In this document: piece after piece, positions 24,047-35,665 of the stretch
How the letters are laid out: the number at the start of each line of letters is the position of its first letter
Numbering within the stretch: the first letter of the stretch is position 1
Assembly: GCA_964057195.1 (NCBI GenBank)
Contig: OZ059827.1
Location: 49,769,245 to 49,833,244, forward strand
DNA from: Orthosia cruda
Taxonomy: Eukaryota > Arthropoda > Insecta > Lepidoptera > Noctuidae
Length of the DNA: 64,000 bases
Direction of reading: 5' to 3'
The notes under the pieces: generated by a model
The model's database searches: none
What the model was told of the DNA's origin: nothing
Seen by the model: the letters and a program-made list of their open reading frames with translations, nothing else
Translations under genes and position numbers: made by a program

Positions 24047-25334
24047 TATTATATTATTTATTCTATATTATATTTTGCAGTGAAAATAAATACGTATTAC
24101 GTTTTAAATACGGTAGAGTATTACCATTAGTCAATTGTCGGTTTGCCGATATAAATCGATGAAATAATGTGTTGTATTGTATTGTTTAATTTATGATAAG
24201 TGAATGATGTTTTACGATATTTTGCGAACATAATGTGTTGAAATTAAATCTGCTTCACGGGCGATTACGCTTGCTTTGTGTTAAATACTGTTTTTATGGA
24301 CGTTTCATGCTTTTATGGGAGTTGTCTGCCATCAGGAAAATTTGTTGGTGTTTTATTTATTCATTGAGCTTGTTTTGTATGAAATATTTGGTCTATCATT
24401 ATTTTCGCATTATTGCTGCGTTAAATGATAAATCATTTTATTTGTGTAAGTTGGTTTGTACAAACACTTTTATATGTCGATCATATTTTTTAAAACTAGA
24501 TGAGGTCGGCGTTTCCTATCTGCCTACTCTGAGAAGAAAGACCGAAACAAACTCATAGGTCACAGTCTCTTTTAAAGTCAAAATCTTGGTTAGATCATGT
24601 GAAGACCATGTAGATTGATGTCTGAAACGGCCTTTTGAGGAAAGAACCAGCCAGATTGAAAGGACCTGTCCAGTCAGTGCACGCATTTGTCAATAACTGT
24701 ACAGCTCAACTCAGAATTCAAGGAGCTCAACGATTCGACGAATAATACCAAAGAAAGGAAATTCTTTATGATGTTTGATATCGTGTGTTTTCCTTTTCGT
24801 AGAACTTTAGGACCGTAGGCATAATCCTCGAACCTACGTTATTTTTGCCCTCGATATTAGATAGATGACAAATCAAATTTAATTTTTAAAATTTTTATAA
24901 AATGTAAAATTACAAAAATCAATCCAATAAAATAAAATGACACAGTATCTAAAACACAAACGTTATATCTTTTTCTAACCACCGTTTGTAAGCAAGTTCA
25001 ATAACTATTCTGTGTGTGAAGCTATGATTTGAAGATTAATGGAGAGGTATAAAAATAAATAGAACGAAAAGAAGGAAATAGTATTTATTTCGTCTGATCT
25101 ACTCAGAAATGTTTATCTTTTATCTTTCCACTCATGTCCCTACACGTGTAGGATAATTGAGTAATTGGATCAGTTTTAGGCCCAAGGGAAAGAACAGCTA
25201 CATAATATATTCATGATCTAACACTCCAGTTAATCATGATGAAATATCCCATATTAACTATTTATTATGTACTTATCCGTCATTAAGGTTCGTGAGTTAA
25301 CGTCCAAGAATTACACTTTCACTACGTAATAATA
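24047..25334. other. No recognised gene
   Basis: 24500-24760 is a little GC-richer (GGAAAGAACCAGCCAGATTG and similar) and may be transposon-derived. The 107-codon frame at 24235-24558 shows no domain. Confidence 0.5.
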
Positions 25335-25440
25335 TTATAGTTCAAATTGCATTTGACCACTATGTCACCTGATGGTAAGCAATGATGTGGTCGACGATGG
25401 TGCACGCTCGACTAGAAGTAACTTATTCAATTTTGAATTA
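25335..25440 (-). mobile_element. LINE 3' UTR fragment (family of 40235)
   Basis: CACTATGTCACCTGATGGTA and AGCAATGATGTGGTCGACGA are the reverse complement of the Jockey-type 3' UTR motif seen at 40840-40860. Confidence 0.6.
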
Positions 25441-25519
25441 AAGACCTTCAGATAATAGCTGTCAGGAAACCAAAGATTCTGTCTTGGATTCCTATTCCTT
25501 GAAAATTATTGAACAATAA

Positions 25520-25790
25520 ACTTGTTATTGGGACAATCCCACCGAACTAAACCACTGCAACTCCTGAAAGCCAGAATCAATAGTGTCGACCAACAGAAAA
25601 GCGCCGGGGCAATGAAGCTCAACGAAGTCCCGGAGAATAAATTTAACTGTCTTGGATCCAGCAACGAAATTAATCAGAAAAGAATAAAGGAGGAGTAGGA
25701 AAACAAAACCATAATTTCCAATTCGCTCCATATCAAACAGGAGACAGAAAAAACAAGGCCAATAGGCCCAAAGGGTCATTTACAACTGGG
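25520..25790 (-). repeat. Dispersed repeat, inverse of 56590-56800
   Basis: TCCCACCGAACTAAACCACT, GCAACTCCTGAAAGC, AGCGCCGGGGCAATGAAGCT and AAATTTAACTGTCTTGGATC are found inverted at 56590-56800. The minus strand has an 84-codon frame in this copy only. Function unknown. Confidence 0.7.
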
Positions 25791-25860
25791 ATATGCCCAG
25801 TTCCCTAGCACCACGGATGAACTTATTCGCATACATTTTGTGCGTATCAGTGAAATGTAC

Positions 25861-26290
25861 ATCATCATAATCATTTCAGCCGAAAGACCTCCTCACTCAG
25901 GGAAGGAGGCGTCGTGCAGGCAACCGCCTCGATGCCCAAACCGCTGATATCCCGTCTGTATCGTAGGCAGACGCGACCCCAGCATGTGACTCCAGGTAAG
26001 ACTGCGCCGCAGTGGTCACGTGCTACCGTACACAGGGAGGCTCACTGGCTCAGACGGTTTTCAGTCGCCCCAGAATGTGCCCTAACATGCGTTGCACAGA
26101 GGGGGTTCCGGGGTGGTCTTATATGAGATCACGGGCCCCTTCCACAAGCTGATGGTTATCACCGGGGTGGTTTTAGTGAGGAAAATTGCCCTTTGGTCTT
26201 TTCCCCAAAAGTCCAGGCGTCTTTTGAAGGTGGTTCCATGACAACATAAAAAAGGCCTTCCAACGCTGCGTCTTCCGACTCCAAACACCA
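25861..26290 (-). mobile_element. RTE 3'-end fragment interrupted by unrelated sequence
   Basis: The left edge (25861-25890) is the (ATG)n tail and the CTTTCGGCTGAAATGATTAT block read on the minus strand. Near 26250-26280 the sequence AGGCCTTCCAACGCTGCGTC matches an interior RTE position. The ~350 bp between are GC-richer and not RTE-like as far as I can see. Confidence 0.5.
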
Positions 26291-26804
26291 TGAACTTGAA
26301 GATGTCCAGCCTGTGACTTAATTAACATACCTGCCTATTCATGGACATAAGTTTTATTTACCTATGTATTGCTAACCTATCATAAACTAATTCGTTATGC
26401 CCAGTTATAGTTTGAACTAGCAATAGAAGTTTTGGTCGAAAAGTTACAACTATATTGTTGTTTCAGGCACAGAATACGTTCGGAATACTAATTATTATCC
26501 TAGCTCACGTACCCATTATGTAAAATGTAAATGATAAGGACTCGTAAATCTAATAAAACTTTGTTGGGTGTATAGTTCAACAAACTGTGTAGGTTATCGT
26601 TGTGTTGTTGGTAGTTTGAGCAATAAGGTATTTGTTTATTTACTTTAAGTGTAGTATTATCTAATAACGAAAAAAATATTATGTATTTTTCAATAGATGA
26701 GGTGAAGAGTGAGACTGTTTTCTGAAGGATTGGTCAGATGCAGCTAAAGTCAGAAAATATGGAAATGAGGCCTTTGCCTTGACACAACAGGCTCATCTAT
26801 ATAC

Positions 26805-27000
26805 TAATTTTATAAAGCTGAAGGGTTTGTTTGTTTGTTTGAACGCGCTAATCTCAAGAACTACTGGTTGGAATTGAAAAAATATTTTTGTGTAGGATAG
26901 TCCATTTATCAAGGAAGGTTATAACATCACGCTATGACCAATAGGAGCGGAGCATAAACGAAAAATGTTGCAAAAACGGGGACAATTTCTCCTTTTTGAG
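26805..27000 (-). mobile_element. Helitron-like terminal region related to Lep1
   Basis: TCTATATACTAATTTTATAA, a (GTTT)n run and ATCTCAAGAACTACTGGTTG resemble the TATA-end of Lep1-like elements. The interior to the right differs from the 40023 family. Confidence 0.5.
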
Positions 27001-27277
27001 AGTTTCCGTTGCGTGCGCTGCGTAAACGGTTTAAGTTATTCAAAAATCATGTATGATATTTGAGAAAAAAATATTGTTCACAACTTGCACAGGAGAAGAC
27101 TTGCAAAAGGAATTACAACTATTAACGATCTTTATATTTAACACACCACAACAAGTGATTTTACTGCGTTGGCAATAATTAATTTGATATTTTTACGCTT
27201 GCAACATAGGTGGACTGCTACTTGTTAAGTTGGTAAACGATAATTTTGCACTTCTCGTTTCCCGCCCATTCCAAGGT

Positions 27278-27353
27278 TATAAATAGTGTCGCTCATGCCA
27301 TCAAAGCCAGTTCATCTTTGATCAAGGCGAGATAAATAACTATAAGGGTAAGT
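27278..27353 (+). promoter_or_regulatory. Candidate core promoter with mini first exon and splice donor
   Basis: TATAAATAG at 27278-27286 is 31 bp upstream of an initiator-like CCAGTTCA, with the A of AGTT at 27309. About 39 bp on, AAGGGTAAGTGC gives a consensus donor (GT at 27348). Spacing is right for an arthropod TATA/Inr promoter followed by a short untranslated exon. It could equally be the promoter of a transposon or LTR, because the 26805-27230 stretch before it is repeat-like. No coding sequence was linked to it. Confidence 0.4.
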
Positions 27354-28494
27354 GCTGCTCTATAAACTGTATTCTATAAGCTATTTTCTATATACTTTGT
27401 ATTGTGTAACTGTGTATTTGATATGAGTATATACCTGGGTGTGTAAACACTTTTAAGCATTTTTATTTACATCGCCATCCCCGCTGAAATACCCACTTAA
27501 TCTTTTAATTAAAAGACAACACAACGAACACCAATTTGAAATATTGAACGGTAAGCAAATGACGCCATATTCAAAGGGGGAAACGTATAGCCTACATACA
27601 TTCGTATGAACATACTCCCCGTACACGTAATCCAATTACTTTACAGTTTAATTTAAAAATATTCCCGAATCCGAAATAGAGTAGCGATTCCGAGACTCTG
27701 AAAATAATTCGCACACTGGAACATTTTTATAAAATCTCAATACGATTTTTCGAAGTCCGTATGTGTCTGACAGAACGGACGTGTGCACTACAACTCGAGA
27801 AGAAATCGCAATTGTACGCGACTGTACCACGTCTGGTCTCTGAGATAGTGTTAACTAGCCCGTCTGAAGACAGCTTTATAACAAAAAGGCGATTGCACTC
27901 GACTGTACCTTTGAGACGGACGTCGAATTCATTTAAAACGTTGTGTTAATTTTTAGCTGTTGTTGTTTAATTTAAAGTTTAAACAGGAATATCCATTTTA
28001 ACTTTAGCGGAACGAAGGTACGGTCCACAATAGCGTTTTATTTTATTCTCCCCCGCTTTTGTTGTCTGACGATTTTCTTTTACTGTTCTAGAATTATTGT
28101 GCGACTTGTAATCTCTTAGTTTTTCTCTTGAATATATTTTTTCGTTTCATCTCGGTTTTACGTTTTAGGTTATTCAAGAGTTTCTTGCTGGTTTTACAGT
28201 TTTTGCTTAAGTCTGTCTCATTAGTGCTCTTCAGATAGATTTATACTGTGGTGAGCTTTCTAAAAGTGACACAGTGCTTTTTTTCAGGGAGGGATAAGTA
28301 AAATGCTGAGTATAAAAACCTTTTACTTTATTCTAGAATTTGATTTCTTCTAGTTCTTTTATTCATGACATGGCAGATGCTTGTGTCGGCATAAAATGCA
28401 ACATTGGAAAGACGGCCTAAGCCTATCTGTGGCATGATACAAACTTATGAACACTGAAATCCAATCCAAAGCAAACTTACCTACATCATATTCA
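27354..28494. other. No recognised gene
   Basis: Follows the candidate promoter. 27770-27925 has two similar GCGA(C/T)TGTACC-type segments but no named element. Confidence 0.5.
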
Positions 28495-28545
28495 CAGCAA
28501 CAATTGGTTTCCAGTCTAAGCTGATACAGCTGAGTACCAGGATTT
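28495..28545 (-). mobile_element. Displaced 3' tail of the 5S-derived SINE
   Basis: The minus strand reads GGTACTCAGCTGTATCAGCT then TAGACTGGAAACC, which directly follows the SINE body in the copy at 44790-44830. Here it is separated from the body by the 28546-29033 element. Confidence 0.65.
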
Positions 28546-29033
28546 TTTACCGTGTTTATCAGTCTATGTATGTATGTACGAGTATGTTTGTTCCTATGTG
28601 GCGTTCTAGAGGCCAAACGTGTTGGCCGATTTTGATGATTCTTGCGTCAATCGATTCGTTTTAACGATGCGAGTGTTACATTAAAATTGGAAAAGAAAAA
28701 AATGGCGGATTTTGGGCGCCATTTTGAGAAAGAAAATTTTTTTTTCCGTTCCAATCCCATCGTGTGGGGTATCAAAATAAAGGGTTTTAAGAGGTGATTT
28801 CAAAAATATATAACACTTATATGTTTAAATATATCTAATTCAAAAAAAAATAACTAAAATGTTGTAAATAAAAAAAGTTAATTAAAAAAATCAAAAAACC
28901 CGACTGCATAAAAAGCTAACTAAAAAGACGTAAACAAGAAGAAATTCACGCTGTGCAGTCGAAGGATACATGTTCGCGAGCTGGCTGACCAAAACCAGAT
29001 GTATCCTCCGGATTTTTGGTTTTTTTAATTAAC
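28546..29033 (-). mobile_element. Long-hairpin element with CCCGACTG ends, copy 2, inserted in a 5S-SINE
   Basis: Shares the body (ACACTTATATGTTTAAATAT, TTTTAAGAGGTGATTTCAAA, ATCGTGTGGGGTATCAAAAT) and the hairpin's left arm and loop (CGCGAGCTGGCTGACCAAAA). The right arm is replaced: after GATGTATCCTCCG it jumps to GTTTTTTTAATTAACTTTTT, which inverts the outer left flank at 28873-28892. Confidence 0.65.
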
Positions 29034-29310
29034 TTTTTTTACATGGAGCGACTGGCTATCTGACTTGCACAGCCCAGTAACTGGTGTCAGATTCTCTGGC
29101 TTCTGACCATCCATAAATACTGTTGAAGATGTACAAATGACAACTGAGACCGGCACATTAAGCCGTTGGGCCTAACGTGTTTTTCGAGGCACGGAGAAAT
29201 CTCGATATGTTAAGATGATTACCCATCCACGGACCGACCTCGGCAAACGTTGCTTAACCTTGATGATCGACTCGTGTGGCTGTTATTTTTAGCAACGAGC
29301 TCCTCATATT
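29034..29310 (-). mobile_element. 5S rRNA-derived SINE, head and body
   Basis: On the minus strand the head reads CGAGTCGATCATCAAGGTTA, then AGCAACG, a short variable stretch and TGGATGGGTAA. This follows the order of the 5S rRNA gene: its CGATCACC region, the A-box GTTAAGCAACG and the intermediate TGGATGGGTGA. A body follows with TAGGCCCAACGGCTTAATGT, GATGGTCAGAAGCCAGAGAA and ACTGGGCTGTGCAAGTCAGA. The 3' tail is displaced to 28495-28545 by another insertion. SINEs with 5S-type promoters are the SINE3 class. Confidence 0.72.
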
Positions 29311-29341
29311 CACAGCAAGACAAGAAACATATATTACGATG

Positions 29342-30050
29342 AAAACACTACAAATCGAAAAATAACTTTTTTTCCGAAGTCAGTGTCTTTGGTGCCTACT
29401 TTTTTTCGTTTTTTTAGACACCGACTTCGGAAAAAGTAATTTTTTTTTTGTAGTGTTTTGCTTTAGAAGTCGTTTTTATTTTTTTGTTAAAAAGTTTTTT
29501 TATTTTTCACTTTTGAGTGGTACATAATGGACACGTTCTATAATAAGGTACCTATAATGGCCACAGTGATGCCAGAATAGATTACCCAAATAATATGTAA
29601 CTTGAACATAATCGGTGGAATGATCTTGCAAATCCGTTTATATATAACTCAGTTATGCCCGAACATACATTAAAAAAAAAATGTATATTCATCCAAATTG
29701 AAAACCTCCTTTTCGGTTAAAAAGTTACTATAAAAACTTGAACAAGTAAAAAGTACTTAACTAACCAGCCAGATACGGAACATCGCAAACTTCTCAACTC
29801 GAAAACAAGTACTAACTCGGGCTAACATGTTCCTATATCCCCATATACCGGTACACTCACGGTACTCGTAACTGACACAGAACATAATATTAAAGAAACC
29901 CCTCATCTTGATACTTGCCTGACCCAAATACATACATACTTGGAACAAAGTTTTCAACATCTCATACAAGTTACTTCAAGTACGGGTCTAAAGGAAAACA
30001 TCGGGTACAAATCGGGGACAGAAAAAAAAGACTGCTCCTTTTTTTGTTTT
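29342..30050 (+). mobile_element. Foldback element, copy 3
   Basis: The hairpin (29342-29480) has AAAACACTACAAATCGAAAA opposite GTAGTGTTTTGC, with inner arms TTTTTTTCCGAAGTC and GACTTCGGAAAAAG. The body with CCAGAATAGATTACCCAAAT follows, and the end CTGCTCCTTTTTTTG is near 30045. More diverged than copies 1 and 2. Confidence 0.6.
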
Positions 30051-30229
30051 GTGCAAAAGCAGCTTCATCGATATTACGGTGAGATGGTTGTGATGTAAGG
30101 TAAAACTTTGTATAATATTGTTTTTGCGGTATCATATTATAACAGTGGCTTAAAAGTAACCAAAATGTACTAAAGCATTATTGAAATTAATCGATTTAAA
30201 CCGAAAAGAATCATTTTATACGATCTAAT

Positions 30230-30255
30230 CGTTGACAATATACATATTGTCAACG
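30230..30255. repeat. Perfect 11-bp hairpin with 4-nt loop
   Basis: CGTTGACAATA (30230-30240) is inverted at 30245-30255. Confidence 0.85.
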
Positions 30256-31079
30256 GTTAGTCAAATTACAATTGTCAAATCGTTTAATTTCAATATTACA
30301 TTAGTACATTTTGTTTTCAATATTACATTAGTACACTTACATGCTGCGCACTATACCTGGATGGTGTTGGCTTTAGATCGTGACAAGCAAGCAAAACATC
30401 TACGTTTTTTGATACTAAATATCAAGATAGTTCAAATCAAAAGTAGCTGTTTAAAATCAAAGAAAGATTCTCTTGTACGTTATTATTTAGATAAGAATTA
30501 GAGGCACTAAAGTATTTCACTCCGCTGTAACCACAAAGTTAATTTATATTGTCAAGTTGACATAAACTTCTTGAAGAACCACTTTAATATCAAAATACCT
30601 ATTCTCTGCTAAAATTCATTACGTTAACCGAAATTGTGTCTTTGTTTGACTGCTACAAAAAATAATAATGACTTTACAAACTACTTCTGAGTTAGTATCA
30701 AATTTTTACTTCAGCAAATCTCATTTTACTAAATAACAACTTTAAAAATCTCCAATAGAAGTAACCTTGTTATTATTATGCTTAAGACGACGGTTTTGTA
30801 TAATTTAATATACTATAGGAATTCAAGACGGTGCTCCCAAGAAATTATAAAATATTTCTCGTAAAAGTGAGTTATCTTTCTGTGCACTGACGTGTAACAT
30901 AGGAAACGACAAGTAGCAGAAAAGTATTTCGCTTGAAACTCTAAGTGAATTGGATTTGAAGCGAGATGAAAGTCAGATAAGTTATTGATATTTATAGGAA
31001 AAGAATGGACAATTGGGTGCTTATCATCTTTTTATAAGTATACTTGATTTTACTACATATTTGTAACTTTTTTACCCAA

Positions 31080-31265
31080 CTAAGGCAGAGTAAAAAGTGG
31101 AGGTAAACTATTTGTTTTTTTTTAATATTTAGCTTCTTAAAACGTCATCATGTCTAGGTCTACACTTGAGCCAAGTTTCATAGAAATTAGTTTACCTGTT
31201 AAAGCGTGAAATGCTAACAAACAGACAAATAGAGTTACTTACGCTATTATAATATTAGTAGGATG
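31080..31265 (+). mobile_element. Helitron-like repeat remnant
   Basis: GGTCTACACTTGAGCCAAGT and ATGCTAACAAACAGACAAAT precede TATTATAATATTAGTAGGAT, a Helitron-like terminus of the kind seen at 40210. Confidence 0.45.
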
Positions 31266-34200
31266 AAGTTATATTTTGACATAGCTCAGTGTACTAAATA
31301 TACAGCAAAGAATTCGTTGTAAATATTTTTGACAGCAGCGCCGAAATGCGGTACTAATTAAAACATAAGAACATCGCATCTCATAATCCAGTGTCATGAC
31401 ACTACCACTAGTGTCTCCTTGCAGGCGGGTGTCTCGAGAGCACTCTACGACACCAAACGAGCATAGCCGAGCCGCGGAGAGCGCTTTAATTTGGATCAAA
31501 TATGCTTGATTTTTTAATGAATACCTCCCTAGAGATTCGCTTTTTCGTTTTTTTTTCTTCTTCTAAATTTAATTTATTCAGTGACGCGTTCCACCGTTCC
31601 TTTGAGTCAATAAAAAAGGAAATTTTACATGTGCCCCGAAGATTAATAATGAGATTGGAGACATAAGAGTCTTATTAGGTAGGCTTCTCGAAGGAATTGA
31701 TGAAATATTTCCTTTTTTCCAATCTTTACAGATTTTTAAAGATATTTTAGAACATTCGTGCGTAAATAAAATTATACAAGAGAAACTTTACTACTTTTTT
31801 ACCCTTAGGGGGATATCTATTAACATGGATAGAGATACGCTAATTAGTAATTACGTTGAATACTAAACTGAACTAGTATAAGAAAAAATAAAAATAATAT
31901 AGTTGATATAAAAAAAAATATAAACGTACCTACGATATAATGCGGAATATGATTTTATTAACACCGAATAAGGCTTTGAGAAATTAAATAATAAAATAAT
32001 AATATTTTATTCCCCTATTTTCGAATCCTTATTTATAGAACTCGGCACGGTTGTCGCAAGGACGTCAAGCCCTTTATCAGATTTGAAACTTGTTCTCAAC
32101 TTCCAGAACAATATTTTTTGTTCCGCAGCGAGGACGAAATTTAATAATTCACAAAGTCTCGACCAATTCGGATGGACTTCATTCCGTTTTTCAAGGTTCT
32201 ACGCCTGTCGGATGATACAATTAAGTAAGCCCTGTAAACTTTCAGTTTCAGCGGCGAAATTTGACGAATAACAATTTCTATAAGTCAAAATTTGTGAAGT
32301 TCGCAAATTGTGTTCGTTGTATTGCAGCGAAAGGATTTTGATGTATTTTGTTGATAAATATTAAAGTAACGTTTTTAGTTAAATTATTTTCACATTTTTG
32401 AAGTATTATCTATTGAAAACATACTGAACCAAATTTATCGCTCTTGCGGAAGCTCAAAACTTAACTTTGTTAGTTTGAATATCATTGTACTTATATATTA
32501 TTCCATAGATACTAATAAATAATTTGTTACAGCAGCATCATATTACAGAACATTCTTAACCTTTCTAACCACCCATATATCTTCCAACACAACCATAATT
32601 CAACAGCCACACATACATACAAACATAGTAGGCACAATAAGAGCTTCATTATTAATCCATATATAACCGTGATGCGTGTCAGGGCAGACGTGGATTGACA
32701 AACATCTCCCGCGGCGATGCACGTCGCGTCGCTGCACCAGACAGATGGCGCCACTGGGAGACTGCGGTACCAACTGGACTTTTTGTACACGATATATGGA
32801 GTAGCTTTAAAACAGGAGTACTGTCATTTGTAGTGTTAGCTAGAGCAAAACAGTGGTAGTTTTGGTTAACGGGTGACAAAGGATAGGATATCATCTAGAT
32901 ATACAAAACTTAATCTAGTTGTATTTGCGGCCAATTTTATTTCAAACTAAGCCATAAAATTTAAAATTAATAGGTGACTTGTAATTGATAGAATTTCTGA
33001 GAAATAAAACTTCATAATATGTTATTCAGGTTAAAGCTAACCAAAGTGATATAATAAGCAGCTGATGAAAAGCCGTGCCCAAATCTACATAGACGAATAT
33101 ATAAAAAACTTTTACCGCAAACTTCAAATCCCTCAGAACTACACTTGACTGGGTTCACATAAGAAAACCAAGAAATCAATTGGCAGAAAACTCGAAGAGG
33201 AAATCAGGCATGAATGATTGCACCAAGTTCGGGAGAAATTGTGTGAAGCGATGTTAGCAACACCAAAGGCGTTTTTAATATAAAACAAACGTAACAAGCC
33301 GACGATACTGATAGGAAGCGAAATTACACCTCGTCTCAACACAAACTGCTGTAATCACAAACAATTTCAAAGCGAAGAAGATTGCTGCGATTCGCAATAT
33401 TGTGAGGGAGATGATGCAAGGATTAAGCGTCAGCGGATTTAGCGACTTTCATTTTAAAGAGGCCTTTTATTAGGTATGGCATATGGCATGCTGTACTATC
33501 AGATTTAAGAGTTCCACAACCCACAAATGATGTACTGAGGTTTGGATTAAGCCTTTTTAAATTATGATGAAGGAAACGATTTTTAATGTTAAAAGATTTT
33601 TATTTTTTATTTTTAAACTAGCATACTCAATCATGCTTCACTTATATAGAAATAATATTAGTGGAATATGCACATAAAAATAGCCATCATAGTGTTATAA
33701 GTATTTCTAATCAATGGCACAAAAAATAAATATTCAAAGAAGAAAAATATATACATTTACAAAATATGTTTTCTGATTAACTCAGTGAACCGCTACAGTC
33801 AGCCGCTTGAACGTTCCCCCACTCAATGGCTTATAAGCAAAAGGAGAGAGATCTCTTAAAGTGAAAATACAGATTGCGACTTTACAAAATGTGAGTACGT
33901 AGTTATTTTCTCGTGAAATAAACTTAGCGCGTTGATGGTACGCCCCCGGGCCACTCGGTTCCCGCCAAATTTTATTGTAATAAGGGTTAATCAGGAACTT
34001 TGTTAATTAGGCCAGGCGAAACACGGCGCTAACTTTGAACTCGTAAAAATGTGCAGTTTAGCGTACGCTGTTGTGATTTTAATTTGTTTCACGTGTAGGC
34101 CTTATTAGTGAATTAAGTATTTGTTCAAGAACTTTGGAAATACGTTACGTCATATTTCATATCGATATCGACTCATGTAAAATTTATACGAGCATAAATT

Positions 34201-34769
34201 CAAAAATCATCATCATTGTATCCGCGGATAAGGACTACTCACTTTCTAAAATTAGCATACTTTTTACCAATATACTACACTTTATCACACGATATCCTAT
34301 AACTGCTTCAACTCACATAACATAAAAACATTCATATAATTATTTCCTTCAAAACCACGAAAAATAAAGAACACATTCACAGAAAATTGACTTCCAAGTG
34401 GCATTACACTCAATCTAAATTCTTCTATTGAATATGTTCGTGTAATATGCGAAGAACTCGCGAAACGCCATTGCATTCAAATTTATATATTCGTTGTGAC
34501 GCAAATTCGATTTGTTGCATCGAATGGAGTACGTAGTACATTATATTTATTATGACTATATTTAGTTGGATTCTGAGTAAAATATTTGAATGTCGGATGA
34601 CAGTTTTCAGAGTATTTCCTGGTGGTGCGGTGGAAAATGTTCGGTTGACTTTGATAGGCAAATAGTTTAGAGTATTGCAATATATTAGGTTTGTTATTTT
34701 GGTTTTTATCATTTGATTGTTATTAGGGTTACCTTTGTGTGATTAGTTTTTTTTAATTTTATTATTATA
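31266..34769. other. No recognised gene (3.5 kb)
   Basis: Largest quiet stretch. The patch at 32670-32770 is GC-richer and may be a transposon scrap. Everything else is AT-rich with no motif-bearing frame. Confidence 0.55.
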
Positions 34770-34930
34770 GATAGGCGCGAGCACTTTGCCACTATCTTAC
34801 CTGATGTTAAGCGATTTTGTATCATTAAACTTACTATTTGGTGTGGCGTTTCAAAGAGGGGAATCCAATTCTTACTTTTGTAATTACAACTGCTTCGAGT
34901 CTATCGCCTGTATTTTCAGTGCGTGTCTTA
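34770..34930 (-). mobile_element. LINE 3' UTR fragment (family of 40235)
   Basis: GGCGCGAGCACTTTGCCACT and TCTTACCTGATGTTAAGCGA match the same LINE 3' UTR motif on the minus strand. The rest is decayed. Confidence 0.5.
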
Positions 34931-35479
34931 GTTTGCATGAACTCCTCTAAAAACATAGATTATCATAAAGGGATGTATTTCAAATGCGTAAGTTCCTCAC
35001 GTTGATAATCTCCAATCACAAATTCTAATACAAATAACAATATTAATATCTGCAATGGACATTATTTAGCCTAAGGCCGTTCGGCAAACAATCGAAGTAA
35101 AGCTTATTTTAGCCTATTTACTAGTTAAATGATTTATTGTTCACTGTGTAATGAGAAATTATGGCTCGTTGTTGATTTATTACTGGTATAATATCGTTAC
35201 GAGCTTAATAAAGTGTGGATAGAGCACTCCATCATATATTTTAATATTTCATCGGGACGCTGTTTTTCATATTAATTGAGTCATTGTGATTGGTACGCTC
35301 AAGTTCGCCTCATGTAATTTCTCTTTTAGTTTTCAATGTTTCGGCTGATTATACATTAATGAGAACTGTAATTACTCATTTATGGCTGATGATGATCAAA
35401 TATTAATCAATTGTTTTTTATATTGATTCTGCTCTCATAATTTCAGGAATATTTGCCAGTTGCAACTCGCTGTTTTTTA

Positions 35480-35665
35480 TTTTATTGTTTCCTTTGTATA
35501 TTGTTGTTGCCTTGGTGTACAATAAAGTATTTATTTATTTATTTTTAATTAATATTTTTTGTACACACACTTAATACAAAGACAAATGTACAGAGGTGAA
35601 GCTTATTTCAAATGAAATCTCTTCCAGCATACCTGCGAAAGGAATATGATAAAAAAGAAATGTAC
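35480..35665. mobile_element. Two LINE 3' ends facing each other
   Basis: 35505-35545 reads CTTGGTGTACAATAAAGTAT followed by a (TTTA)n stretch on the plus strand. Immediately after, 35560-35632 (TTTTGTACACACACTTAATA, GACAAATGTACAGAGGTGAA) is a related terminus on the minus strand. Both are 3' UTR pieces only. Confidence 0.5.

Noticed and set aside
24235..24558. 107-codon plus-strand frame
   Set aside because: Cys- and hydrophobic-rich but with no recognisable domain and no splice or context support.
32527..32894. Minus-strand frames with several Cys residues, considered as another Ig exon of Lar
   Set aside because: No Ig spacing (Cys-Trp-YxC) and no matching splice sites; probably a transposon scrap.
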